Source: Calycina herbarum (taxonomy: Eukaryota; Ascomycota; Leotiomycetes; Helotiales; Pezizellaceae). From it: DNA of 64,000 nucleotides. Positions 55,102 through 64,000 of the stretch are shown here, piece by piece; the first letter of the stretch is position 1; each line of letters starts with the position of its first letter. The stretch covers positions 1 through 64,000 of the forward strand of contig LLEY01000091.1 of the NCBI GenBank assembly GCA_001414485.1, written 5' to 3'. The notes below the pieces were generated by a model, which saw only the letters and a list, made by a program, of their open reading frames with translations, was not told where the DNA came from and did not search any database. The position numbers and the translations under genes are program-made.

Positions 55102-56393
55102 CAGGTTTTCAAAAGAAGGGGAGAGAAGTACGAAGTAAAAAAGTCTATGCCTTGCCAACCCACCACCTAAAAGCCCGTATAAATAGTGCATTTGTGAGCC
55201 TGATTGTGGATTATCAGGCCCTAAAAGTGGCAGTAAATACATTAGGTTCGTACCTGCCTACCTCCCTTGTTGTTCTAGCTTTCTAGGGTAATTTGAGTCA
55301 ATTATCCTACGTACTTAGAACAATTCAGGACTATAAACCTAGGAGTTTTGGAACAATCAAGTTGCAAAATAGTACTAGAAAGTTCAAATAACAGGTAATT
55401 TATTTGCTGCTTATAATGTTTACTATAAGCCTGTTTCCTGTGTTTCATACACTGTTTTCCACTCTTCTTAAATTTCTATTATATTTGTATAGTAATAGCT
55501 CGCTTCTTAAAATAAAGGAAAGTAGGAGAATAAGTGACTAGAGACACCGAAATATATCATAGTTAAGATTATTTTAGAAAAGCAAGAGATAATAACTTTT
55601 TTCGTATACCTAAATAATATATAATATACTATATTATTCTAGATAACCTGAAACAAATAGGTTAATTTAACAGAGTAGTATAGGATAATAAAAAATAACA
55701 AATGCTTATCGTTTGAAGTCATCTTGTAAGCCTCGTCATTTTATTCAATTATTCTAAATTTTAGTATAATATCTTTCCACAGATGGTAAGGAACGATGAC
55801 AGGGATTCTTACTGACAGACAAAAGCTAATTTGAGACAAGTATTTGGAGGAATCCTAAATAAGACAAGCAGTTTATGATTTAAGTAGCAGTGAACCTATC
55901 AGTCAGGGACGGTAAGTACTCAACAACATTAAACTTTGTACAAAAACATTACTATCCTATGGGCTGCTAGTACAGGTAAAAAGACCAACGTGCTTCATCG
56001 ACTTAGTGCTAGTTCATGAGGCTGATAAGTGTTGTGCATATCAACAGCATTCCAAGTCCAAGTATTCGAACGGGCACAAATATATTGAACCACACAGCAC
56101 TTTATCCAGAACATGAACAAGCCCCAAGACGACAAGTAAAACATGAGATGAAGAGTGGAACATGAGACGGAAAGATGGCGTATGCAAAAATAAACAACAG
56201 CAAAACATATAAAAATAGAGAAATGAAATGAAAGTTGCTGCCCGGTTTCCCAAATATTGAGGATTACATTTTACTGGGTTAGTCTCTCTAATTTGAATCA
56301 AAAACAAACTGAACACGAAAGGAATTATGAGATGGCTGGGGGTAGTGTCATTTGTAACTGGGTTTCTTGGATCAATGCCTTATTATTGAGTCA
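55102..56393. other. AT-rich island with repeat block
   Basis: No gene supported. 55221-55400 is copy B of the dispersed repeat block. About 55430-55770 is strongly AT-rich with TA-dense runs, likely an eroded element. Confidence 0.5.
55221..55400. repeat. Dispersed repeat block, copy B
   Basis: Same element order as copy A at 41432-41640: CTAAAAGTGGCAGTAAA, GTTGTTCTAGCTTTCTAGG, GAGTCAATTATCC, then GAACAATTC and GGAACAATC units. Diverged but collinear. Confidence 0.6.
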
Positions 56394-57521
56394 TTAGCAT
56401 CTCAGAGGCAAGATGTGTTGCACAAGCGCCTCCCGCCTACACAGAGGGCACTCGGGTTTCTCCCTCACCCAGTCACCAATACACACCCAGCAAAAGACGT
56501 GTCCACAAGCCACCGCACTAGGATCTTTGAGTTCTTCCAAACATAAAGTGCATTTTCTCTGTTGGGTCCCCTTGATCCACTTCATTTTATCCTCGGCGTT
56601 CAGATTGATACTCGGTTCATCTGAAACAGGGGTATGAGTTACCTTCCCAACTTCTAAACTTGAATGTTGGATTATTCCCGAAGGCTGTGACGACTCGAAG
56701 AGTAGTTCGTTATTTGCTGAATATGCGTTGGGATCAAGCGATACTTCAACCCCACCCTGTAGTACAGCGGAACTCCCCATCAGGGGTTCGGCATTTGCTG
56801 GTGTCGACGTACGTAACGTGGAATTGAGATGCAACCATGTTTGTACAGTCATTTGAAGGACAAGCAGTACCCCTAGTACTTCATATCCCACCCGCGCCTC
56901 GGATGGCGCAATTCGTTTTGTAAATATGTACCGCAGACCCCACAGTCGTTTAGACAATTGATAATATGCCCCTGAGAAGTAGAAGACTGTGAGGGTCAAG
57001 GCGTGAAGTGGAGATGGAGATGTGATTTTCGAGAGGTGCTCTAATAAATACGACTGTATTTTGTACGACCTCGAAGCTTCGTTTCTATTTCGTGATAATT
57101 TTCGTAGATTGGATTCGAGTTTCGCTCGTATTCGTGTGCGAAAGGAAGGAAGTATTTTGTTCAGGGAATACGGAAGCAGAATCGATGTGATTATATAACC
57201 CGCTCGTCTCGATATTGCCGGAAGTTGGAGAGTATCGTCTTCAATCTGAATTATATCGCAATATTCCTCCCCGAGTGTGCGGTTGCCGATGAAGGTCGTC
57301 AGACCAAGGTATAGCAGCTCTGAGAATGTTCGAGCTTCGGATGTATATGTGTGAATGAAACGTGCTCCATATATCTTTCGTAAGAGGTTGGAGAGGTGAT
57401 TGAGGAGAACGCCTTCGAAATACGCATCTTTTTGATGTGACCGAATGATGTCTGGCGCCGCTGCAAACGGGTAGTTGTATGATGGTGCCTCTGTGGCCTT
57501 CTCAGTGATGTGGTCTGACAT
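56394..57521 (-). CDS. PEX10: Peroxin-10, RING E3 ligase of the peroxisomal membrane
   Basis: Intronless, 375 residues from the ATG at 57521 (MSDHITEKATEAPSYNYPF); a slightly longer frame would start with GTG and is rejected. The N-terminal half is the Pex2/Pex10/Pex12 domain (PDIIRSHQKDAYFEGVLLNH, LGEEYCDIIQI, ISRRAGYIITSILLPY) with membrane segments; the C-terminus is a complete C3HC4 RING: Cys324, Cys327, Cys339, His341, Cys344, Cys347, Cys358, Cys361 (CGHVFCWVCIGDW, CPLCR). Pex10 works with Pex2 and Pex12 to ubiquitinate and recycle the import receptor Pex5. It is divergent from the EXS-domain gene with 313 bp between starts. Confidence 0.97.
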   Translation of the reverse strand: MSDHITEKATEAPSYNYPFAAAPDIIRSHQKDAYFEGVLLNHLSNLLRKIYGARFIHTYTSEARTFSELLYLGLTTFIGNRTLGEEYCDIIQIEDDTLQLPAISRRAGYIITSILLPYSLNKILPSFRTRIRAKLESNLRKLSRNRNEASRSYKIQSYLLEHLSKITSPSPLHALTLTVFYFSGAYYQLSKRLWGLRYIFTKRIAPSEARVGYEVLGVLLVLQMTVQTWLHLNSTLRTSTPANAEPLMGSSAVLQGGVEVSLDPNAYSANNELLFESSQPSGIIQHSSLEVGKVTHTPVSDEPSINLNAEDKMKWIKGTQQRKCTLCLEELKDPSAVACGHVFCWVCIGDWVREKPECPLCRREALVQHILPLRC

Positions 57522-57834
57522 GTTGAGGTTATTCACAGGTAGCTCAAGGGATGTTGTCGCAACTTGTCGGCGAGAAGTTGGGGACCTGGAAGCTTTTGAC
57601 CTCGGCTTCTACGAAGTAGACGAGACCCATTTTAATTCAGCTGTGGCTAGTGCTTTCAGCCCCATTGTGGCGTAAATTTCTAGAGATATTCTTAGAAGGG
57701 CCGCCTGGAACGCCTACGTAGCCTCCTTGGACTCCGTCAACAATTTCCTCCTTTGACACCAAAACTTCCCTTCAATTACCACTGTCTTTACTTGAGTTTT
57801 TGTGCTCGATGCGGCGTTATTATCTTCCGTAAAA

Positions 57835-59233
57835 ATGGACGGCGACCCAGCTGTGGAGCCAGAATTGGACTCTTTTAGTTTGACACTTCCTCTGCCTTAT
57901 AGAATTGCGTTGGCTATTGTTTTAGGTACGATCACTCCTGCTCTGTTTTTACCACCTTTTGAAATGCTAACTCTCATATAGGAGTCTGGGCATGGGGTGT
58001 AAATTTGCATTATCTTTCTCTAGCTAAAATCGTTCGTTCTCCTCCCTCTGTCGCGTGCCCCCTTTCTACCGGGTCGCAAACGATACACTTTCTGGTTGCA
58101 AAACTAATATTACCTTTCAGGATGTCCCGCATCTCCTACAATACCCAGGGAGAAATTCCCCTCGAACCGATCCTCCACACTACCTCTCAACATACCGACT
58201 TGCGACACTCCTCAGTATTCCCTTGGGATTCTCCCTCCTCCTCTTCTGGGCTCTCTCCCACCACAACCCAGAACTAGTCATCTACTATGATTTTCTCCCA
58301 ATGTCCTATCTCTGCCTTCTCGCAGGCCTCTTCGTTCTCCCCATTCGACAATTTTCCTCTGCCGGGCGAACACGATTTCTTACAACCCTTCGTCGAATTT
58401 CAATAGGTGGAATCGCGCAAACGGGAAAGGGGAAATTTGGAGATATCCTATTAGCAGATGTGTTAACATCATACGCCAAGATCATCGCAGACTTGTTTGT
58501 TGCTTTATGCATGTTCTTCACTTCAAATGGATCCGCAACGAAAAGACCGGATCGGGGATGTGGAGGACAATACATAGTGCCAATCGTCATCGCAATTCCC
58601 TCAATAATTCGATTCCGGCAATGTATAATTGAATATCTGCGGGTACGAGATGGCAACCGAAGAAATGGAGGAATAGGAGCTCATGGATGGGGAGGCCAAC
58701 ATCTCGCCAACGCCCTAAAATATTCCACCGCATTCCCAGTTATTATTTTCTCGGCATTGCAACGAAACTTGAGTTTGAACCACGAAGATATAGGTGTCAC
58801 AGAAAAGACCCTTTACCGCCTCTGGCTTCTGGCGGTATTCACGAATAGCATATACAGTTTCTACTGGGACGTAGCCAAGGATTGGGATCTCACATTATTC
58901 TCTTCGCAACGCTCCTTGCCCTCTCACCCCTTCGGTCTCCGTCCCCGCCTTTTCTTCCCAGCAAAGGAATTTTACTATGTTGCTATTGGAGTAGATTTTC
59001 TCCTCCGTTGCACATGGTCTCTCAAACTCTCACCTCACCTCGACCACTTTGCAGACTTTGAAAGTGGCATTTTTTTACTGGAGATTTTGGAGGTAGCTAG
59101 GAGATGGATATGGATATTCTTCCGAGTGGAGACAGAATGGGGTAGGGGCGTTAACTCTGCGAATTTGGGTGCTCCGGGACAAGGTGACGTATTATTAGAC
59201 GATTACGATAGTGAGAGGGATGATAGTGATTAG
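57835..59233 (+). CDS. ERD1: EXS-domain membrane protein, Erd1 homologue
   Basis: Exons 57835-57925, 57982-58031 and 58121-59233 join to 1254 nt, 417 residues; introns are 56 and 89 nt. The 50-nt middle exon supplies GVWAWGVNLHYLSLAKI. Multiple membrane helices are followed by EXS-domain hallmarks: DVLTSYAKIIADL, IIRFRQCIIEYLR, HLANALKYSTAFPVI, YRLWLLAVFTNSIYSFYWDV and ATKEW-like AKDWDLTLF. No SPX domain is present, so this is the short Erd1 type and not Syg1/Xpr1. Yeast Erd1 is a Golgi protein that recycles phosphate from glycosylation and retains ER residents and glycosyltransferases. The acidic C-terminal tail (DDYDSERDDSD) is unremarkable. It shares a short promoter region with PEX10. Confidence 0.92.
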
Positions 59234-59682
59234 AGTACTTGTTTTATTACATCCCTTGCAGGAATTTTATCCAGGGATTAGAATTTGGCGTTTTTATGAT
59301 TGCCTGGAGCTTTGTACGAATTACGTCCTTTTCAAACGTATGGATAGTTATACGAATTACAGAAAGGAGTAGATCTATATCAAGATATGTACGTGAGATA
59401 TATCTTACTTACTCTCATATAAACTCACCAAACCAATCTATCACTTTAAAAGGCTGCATACATCTCTCAAAACACTCGCCCTATTTCAGCCCTATCTTAG
59501 AGAGAGCCGGGCTTTGAGTGGCGAACCCCACATCCAAAAGCCGCCCCAGACGCCGAAGATCGGCCTGAGATTTTGGTGTGTGACTCCCAAGTACTGATAC
59601 TTATTCAAGCATAAGAAACCACCAACTAATTTTCAGTTTCCCAAACCACCCCAATTCTTCGCAAAGGATTAGTCAATCCGTC
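59234..59682. other. Short intergenic region, no feature seen
   Basis: 449 bp between the EXS gene and HOM2 in the same orientation; holds the HOM2 promoter. Confidence 0.4.
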
Positions 59683-60963
59683 ATGGCCTCATCTTTCCCC
59701 ACCAAGAAGGTTGGTAAGTCAACCATTGAGCCCTCCTAGCAAATCGCGGGGCAATTTGACCCCGCCAAACTCAAAGATAAATTTCCAACATGTCATAGGA
59801 GTACTGGGCTGCACAGGTTCTGTCGGCCAAAGATTCATCCTTCTCCTCGCCCAACATCCCCATTTCGTTCTCCATGCCGTCGGAGCCTCATCGCGATCTG
59901 CGGGCAAGAAATATAAGGATGCGGTTAATTGGAAGCAGGCTTCGCCAATGGGCAAGCACGTCGAGGAATTGGTGGTGAAGGAGTGTAAAGCTAGTGAATT
60001 CGCGGATTGTGATATTGTTTTCAGTGGGTTGGATGCTGATGTTGCTGGGGAGATTGGTAAGTATTTCCAGGAATTGGAAGGTGGTTATACTGACGATTTT
60101 TATAGAGATGGAGTTTTTGAAGGCTGAATTGGCTGTCTTCTCGAATGCCAAAAACTACCGGAAAGATCCTCTCGTTCCTCTTATTGTTCCTACTGTCAAC
60201 CTACCTCATTTCGATGTTATTCCACACCAGAGAAATCATTATGGATTGAAGAAGGGTTTCTTAGTTTGCAACTCGAATTGTGCTGTCATTGGCATAGTCA
60301 TTCCATTTGCAGCAATACAGAAGGCGTTCGGCGAAGTTGATCAAGTGAGTGTGGTTACCATGCAAGCAGTATCTGGCGCCGGATATCCTGGAGTTAGCAG
60401 CATGGATATTTTGGACAATGTCGTACCATACATCTCAGGAGAGGAAGACAAATTGGAGAACGAGGCCCAGAAGATCCTAGGGAAGGTCAATGGAGAGGTT
60501 ACAGGTTTCTTACACCAGTCTGATCTGAAAATCTCAGCTGCTTGTAACAGAGTTGCTGTTTTGGATGGTCATATGGCATGTGTTTCGTTGAGATTCAAGA
60601 ACCGAGACGGGCCAAAACCTACTGCTGAGGCTGTTAAGAAGGCTTTGAGTTCGTATGTGAGTGAGGCACAGACCTTGGGATGTCCTTCAGCTCCTCAACC
60701 TTCGATATTGGTTATGGAAGAAGCAGACAGACCACAACCAAGATTGGATCGAAATACCCAAAATGGGTACACTGTCAGTGTTGGGCGAGTGAGAGAGGAT
60801 GATAGTGGTATTTTCGATTTGAAGTTTGTTGCTTTGAGTCACAATAGTAAGTCGTTCCTACGTAGCCTTTTCTTATTAGTTACTAACATCATTAGCTGTC
60901 ATTGGAGCTGCAGGTTCGTCGATATTGAATGCGGAAGCGGCTGTACTCAAGGGTTTAATATAG
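59683..60963 (+). CDS. HOM2: Aspartate-semialdehyde dehydrogenase
   Basis: Catalyses NADPH-dependent reduction of aspartyl phosphate to aspartate semialdehyde, the branch step to threonine, methionine and (outside fungi) lysine. Exons 59683-59713, 59799-60056, 60106-60846 and 60896-60963 join to 1098 nt, 365 residues. The dinucleotide site is [18 protein letters not shown], reached only after removing intron 1; the active-site cysteine is Cys155 in [24 protein letters not shown] and [17 protein letters not shown] are family blocks. The C-terminus [18 protein letters not shown] is restored by the 49-nt last intron. Length and cysteine position match the yeast enzyme closely. It is cytosolic. 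No lesion or fusion is seen. Confidence 0.97.
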
Positions 60964-61656
60964 AGAATTTTCAAATCACAAGTTCATATCCCTCCCACAG
61001 TTAATATCTGTACATATTTCCGTTTCTTCTTTGACTCGCATGCCCAAAAGCTCCTGGTTTAGACATTTCGACTCAAAGCTCGAATTTATTCTAGAATGTT
61101 TGAATTCAGTTTACTCTTGGTAATTATTGGAATAAAATTAATAGATTCCTAAACATTGAACAAGCTCAATAAAGCGGGCAGCAAATAGGTACCTTGTTCT
61201 TTTTGTTCAAACCCCTGAGAGTAATTCAAGGTAATTAACCTATATAGTTAGGATAATCGAGCCTCATTGTCCCAAATCAAATTGTCCATAATCCGCGATA
61301 AACGTGACCAACGTCAGAAAGTTGGGAACACAACTTGCAACGTAATAGAGAGCAAATCGACAACAAATAATCTTTAAAATACAAGAAAAGTATGAACAGA
61401 TGTGCAAAGTCTTAAAATATCCTTCCTTTAAGACTTAAATGGGTTTCATTTTTTTTGTGTTGAGTTATAGCCGTTGGTACTTCTCAAGAGGTGTCCAACC
61501 CAACGAGCCAACCATCTCCGCAGCCCCGCTTAGCGCGCACGGGCCAAATCCCACAAATGAATATTCGCACTCAAAACTATCGATCTTTTCTAAACCTTCA
61601 ACGACAACCAACAAATACCCCAACTTTTTGTATCTCACGACATTTGAGACGCAATC
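60964..61656. other. Intergenic with a possible repeat unit
   Basis: No gene. 61221-61290 contains AGTTAGGATAATCGAGCC and ATTGTCCCAAATCAAATTGTCC, resembling the FAP1 intron units. The stretch from about 61300 on is the RPS4 promoter. Confidence 0.45.
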
Positions 61657-62795
61657 ATGGGTAGAGGACCGTAAGTGTATATATCTTCTTTTATCTTCAA
61701 ACTCTCGACTTCGATATATCGCCGCGGACGAATGCGCTTCGTTCAACCGCACAATATCAACGCAGATTTGATTTCGAGGCTCATCGGTATCGCGAACTCG
61801 AATCTGCCATACGCCTCAAATTAATGCGCGACTCTTTGGATACAAGATATTGTCAAATCATATGCTAACCAGAATTTTCTTGACAGAAAGAAGCACCAAA
61901 AGCGCCTCAGCGCGCCATCGCATTGGCTCCTGGACAAACTCTCCGGTTCCTACGCTCCTCGTCCATCCCCAGGTCCTCACAAGCTCCGTGACTGCATGCC
62001 ATTGATCGTCTTCATCCGAAACCGTCTAAAGTATGCTCTCAACGCTCGCGAGACCAAGGCCATTGTCATGCAACGCTTGATCAAGGTTGATGGCAAGGTC
62101 CGTACCGATGCCACCTATCCAGCAGGCTTCATGGATGTCATCAGCATCGAGAAGACCGGCGAACACTTCCGTCTCGTCTACGACACCAAGGGTCGCTTCA
62201 CCGTCCACCGAATCCAAGCCGAGGAGGCCGAATACAAGTTGGGCAAAGTCAAGAGAGTGCAATTGGGCAAGGGCGGAATCCCATTCTTGGTCACGCACGA
62301 TGCTAGAACGTAAGTTCTGTCAGACATCATTCAGCCGTTGGTCCAAGCTTTGGTCGATTTATGTCGATTTTATATCGAAAGATTGGAGCTAGATCAACGG
62401 TTGCTATAAATCCCTCCAGAAATGCTGACAGTTTTTTCTCATCTAGTATCCGTTACCCTGACCCATCCATCAAGGTCAACGATACTGTCAAGATTGATCT
62501 CGCTACCGGAAAGATCACCGAGTACATCAAGTTCGACACTGGAGTCATCGCCATGGTCACTGGTGGTCGTAACATGGGTCGTGTTGGTGTTATCACTCAC
62601 CGTGAGCGTCACGACGGAGGTTTCAACATTGTCCACATCAAAGATGCCATAGACAACTCATTCGCAACCCGTGAAGGCAACGTTTTCGTTATCGGTTCAG
62701 AGAAGCCATGGATTTCCCTACCAAAGGGTAAGGGTGTTAAGCTCACCATCGCCGAGGAGAGAGATCGCAGACGTGCACAGGCTATTGCTAGCTAA
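61657..62795 (+). CDS. RPS4: 40S ribosomal protein S4 (eS4)
   Basis: Exons 61657-61670 (14 nt), 61887-62309 and 62447-62795 join to 786 nt, 261 residues, the same length as yeast eS4. The start [20 protein letters not shown] is restored by the 216-nt first intron. S4 and KOW domains follow: [78 protein letters not shown] and [19 protein letters not shown]. It ends in a basic tail ([13 protein letters not shown]). It is an essential component of the small ribosomal subunit. A very short first exon plus a long first intron is usual for fungal ribosomal protein genes. Confidence 0.98.
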
Positions 62796-64000
62796 ATGTG
62801 CATTTCTGTTTGGGTTCAAGAATGGTCATGATATGGCGTATTGGGTTTTGCTTCTGTGCACGGATTTGCGCAAAAAATATGCAGATAGCGGCATAGTAAA
62901 CCAATCCTATCAAATGTAAAAAGCATACTTGTCCCATTTTCTGTGCAATTATCATTTCTCAATTTCATGAGAACTGAACTGTGTTTCGAGTTCAGGTATG
63001 TATCAGTCCCCTAGGAAATGAAAACAGCCAAAAAGCAAAAGCACGCCAGCTTTAGGAGAGTATCGGTAAATGCCCCATGGCTTAGATACGAAGTGACCCC
63101 CCATTCATGATCCCTGCCTGTTGAAAATTGATGTGAAAGGCTGGTAGGCTAATGCAGCAGGCAAGCCTCGAATACGTTTTTCGGCCCTCTTACCGTCACG
63201 CGGCTGTTATCCTTGGTAGACAGCGACCTGTACTCGTACAGGCCCTGAAAATCAGCAATATGGTGGTTCCAATGAAGGTAGTGGTTTTAAGGGCGGTGTC
63301 GATCCCATCATCCCACCGACCAGGCTTTCAGATTGTCGTACCGTAGGGCGTTTTGATGTCAGTGTATTTCCGTGAGGTAATGGCAACGGCAGGCGGAACA
63401 AATTTGAATAATGTACACGGGGAATTGAGGGGTCTGCCGTGAGGGGAAGGAGACCTCGTGCACGCTTGGACGTGAGGAGAAGTTGGTGGTTTGATGGCTG
63501 AGTTGGAGTAGTCGGGGTTAGTATGACTGTCATATTGACGGTTTGGGCTAGATGCTCTGCTGGTCTTGGGGGGTATTGCATAAAACGATTCGGTTTGGAC
63601 GTGGCAGGTGAGAGGAAGAAGTTTTTTTCTTGTGTGTGTGTGCTCTGTGGTGTGTAAGAGTTTAGTATTACCATTCCCTTGCTGGTGATACGGACCCTTA
63701 CTCAGGAGGAATCTTCAGGACCTGGACAACAACGGCATTCATTGAGGGGAGGCTGGAGGGGCTTGAGGAGGGCTTGCATGGAGACATGCGGCCACAACGA
63801 TGGATGGTGACAACGGTGGCGTGGGGTAACACGATGACTTTTTATTTACGTGTGGTGTAAGGAGGACAATCTTCTTTTCTCGTACGAATAGGACAAGATG
63901 GTGGCTTGAAGGGGCAGATGCAAATCTTGGATACAGCCTTCCAGGTTGGGCCACCAAAGGGACAAGCGTAGAAGCGAGAAGGGGAAAGGGAAAAAAGAGA
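62796..64000. other. Gene-free end of window
   Basis: RPS4 3' region, then sequence with GT-rich microsatellite (63630-63655) and purine-rich low-complexity runs. Minus-strand frames at 63252-63957 are proline/threonine-rich products of this composition. No gene is supported. Confidence 0.4.

Noticed and set aside
61671..62446. Possible snoRNA inside RPS4 introns
   Set aside because: No paired C (RTGATGA) and D (CTGA) boxes or H/ACA layout could be found in either intron.

Overview
This window looks like nuclear DNA from a filamentous ascomycete (Pezizomycotina; a leotiomycete is my guess, not proven). The evidence is a dense set of short-intron genes (about 47-100 nt introns with GTRNGT donors and CTAAC-type branch sites), a Zn2Cys6 regulator, a HET-domain relic, a DUF3602 protein, a fungal GPR1/FUN34 transporter and a U2 snRNA gene. 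Many coding sequences were rebuilt across introns, and every spliced length was checked to be a multiple of three.

Layout. 1-4.7 kb: AT-rich repeat ground with a 183-bp solo LTR, an uncharacterised fungal membrane-anchored protein and the U2 snRNA gene. 6.4-12.2 kb: a small secreted protein, then PXR1, a coiled-coil protein, SVP26 and BUD23. PXR1/coiled-coil and SVP26/BUD23 are divergent pairs with promoters near 300 bp. 13.2-31.3 kb: an accessory-like stretch with a decayed secreted intradiol-dioxygenase-like gene, a wax-synthase/MBOAT protein, a zinc alcohol dehydrogenase, a nine-cysteine secreted protein, a PF11951-type regulator without a zinc cluster, a DUF3602 protein, an intact MYND gene facing a broken MYND copy, and an MFS transporter. 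33.4-46.9 kb: a large Zn2Cys6 regulator, a four-exon FAP1/NFX1-type gene, a LYAR-type zinc-finger gene and a BEM46 hydrolase. 47.8-55.1 kb: an acetate-transporter-family gene, an SDR and a heavily mutated HET gene. 55.2-64 kb: an AT-rich island, then the conserved housekeeping genes PEX10, ERD1 (EXS), HOM2 and RPS4, and a gene-free end.

The most unusual signal is in FAP1. All three introns are long (250, 251 and 290 nt) and filled with related short repeat units. Introns 1 and 2 have almost the same length and share a 21-nt exact match at the same distance from the 3' splice site. Relatives of these units lie in several intergenic gaps. This is what introner-like elements, or a small repeat family that has colonised introns, would look like. 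Three pseudogenes (intradiol dioxygenase, MYND, HET) show several independent lesions each. Housekeeping genes cover ribosome biogenesis (PXR1, BUD23, LYAR-type, RPS4), splicing (U2), peroxisomes (PEX10), Golgi/ER (SVP26, ERD1) and amino-acid synthesis (HOM2). Functional links between neighbours are not evident beyond the shared promoters.
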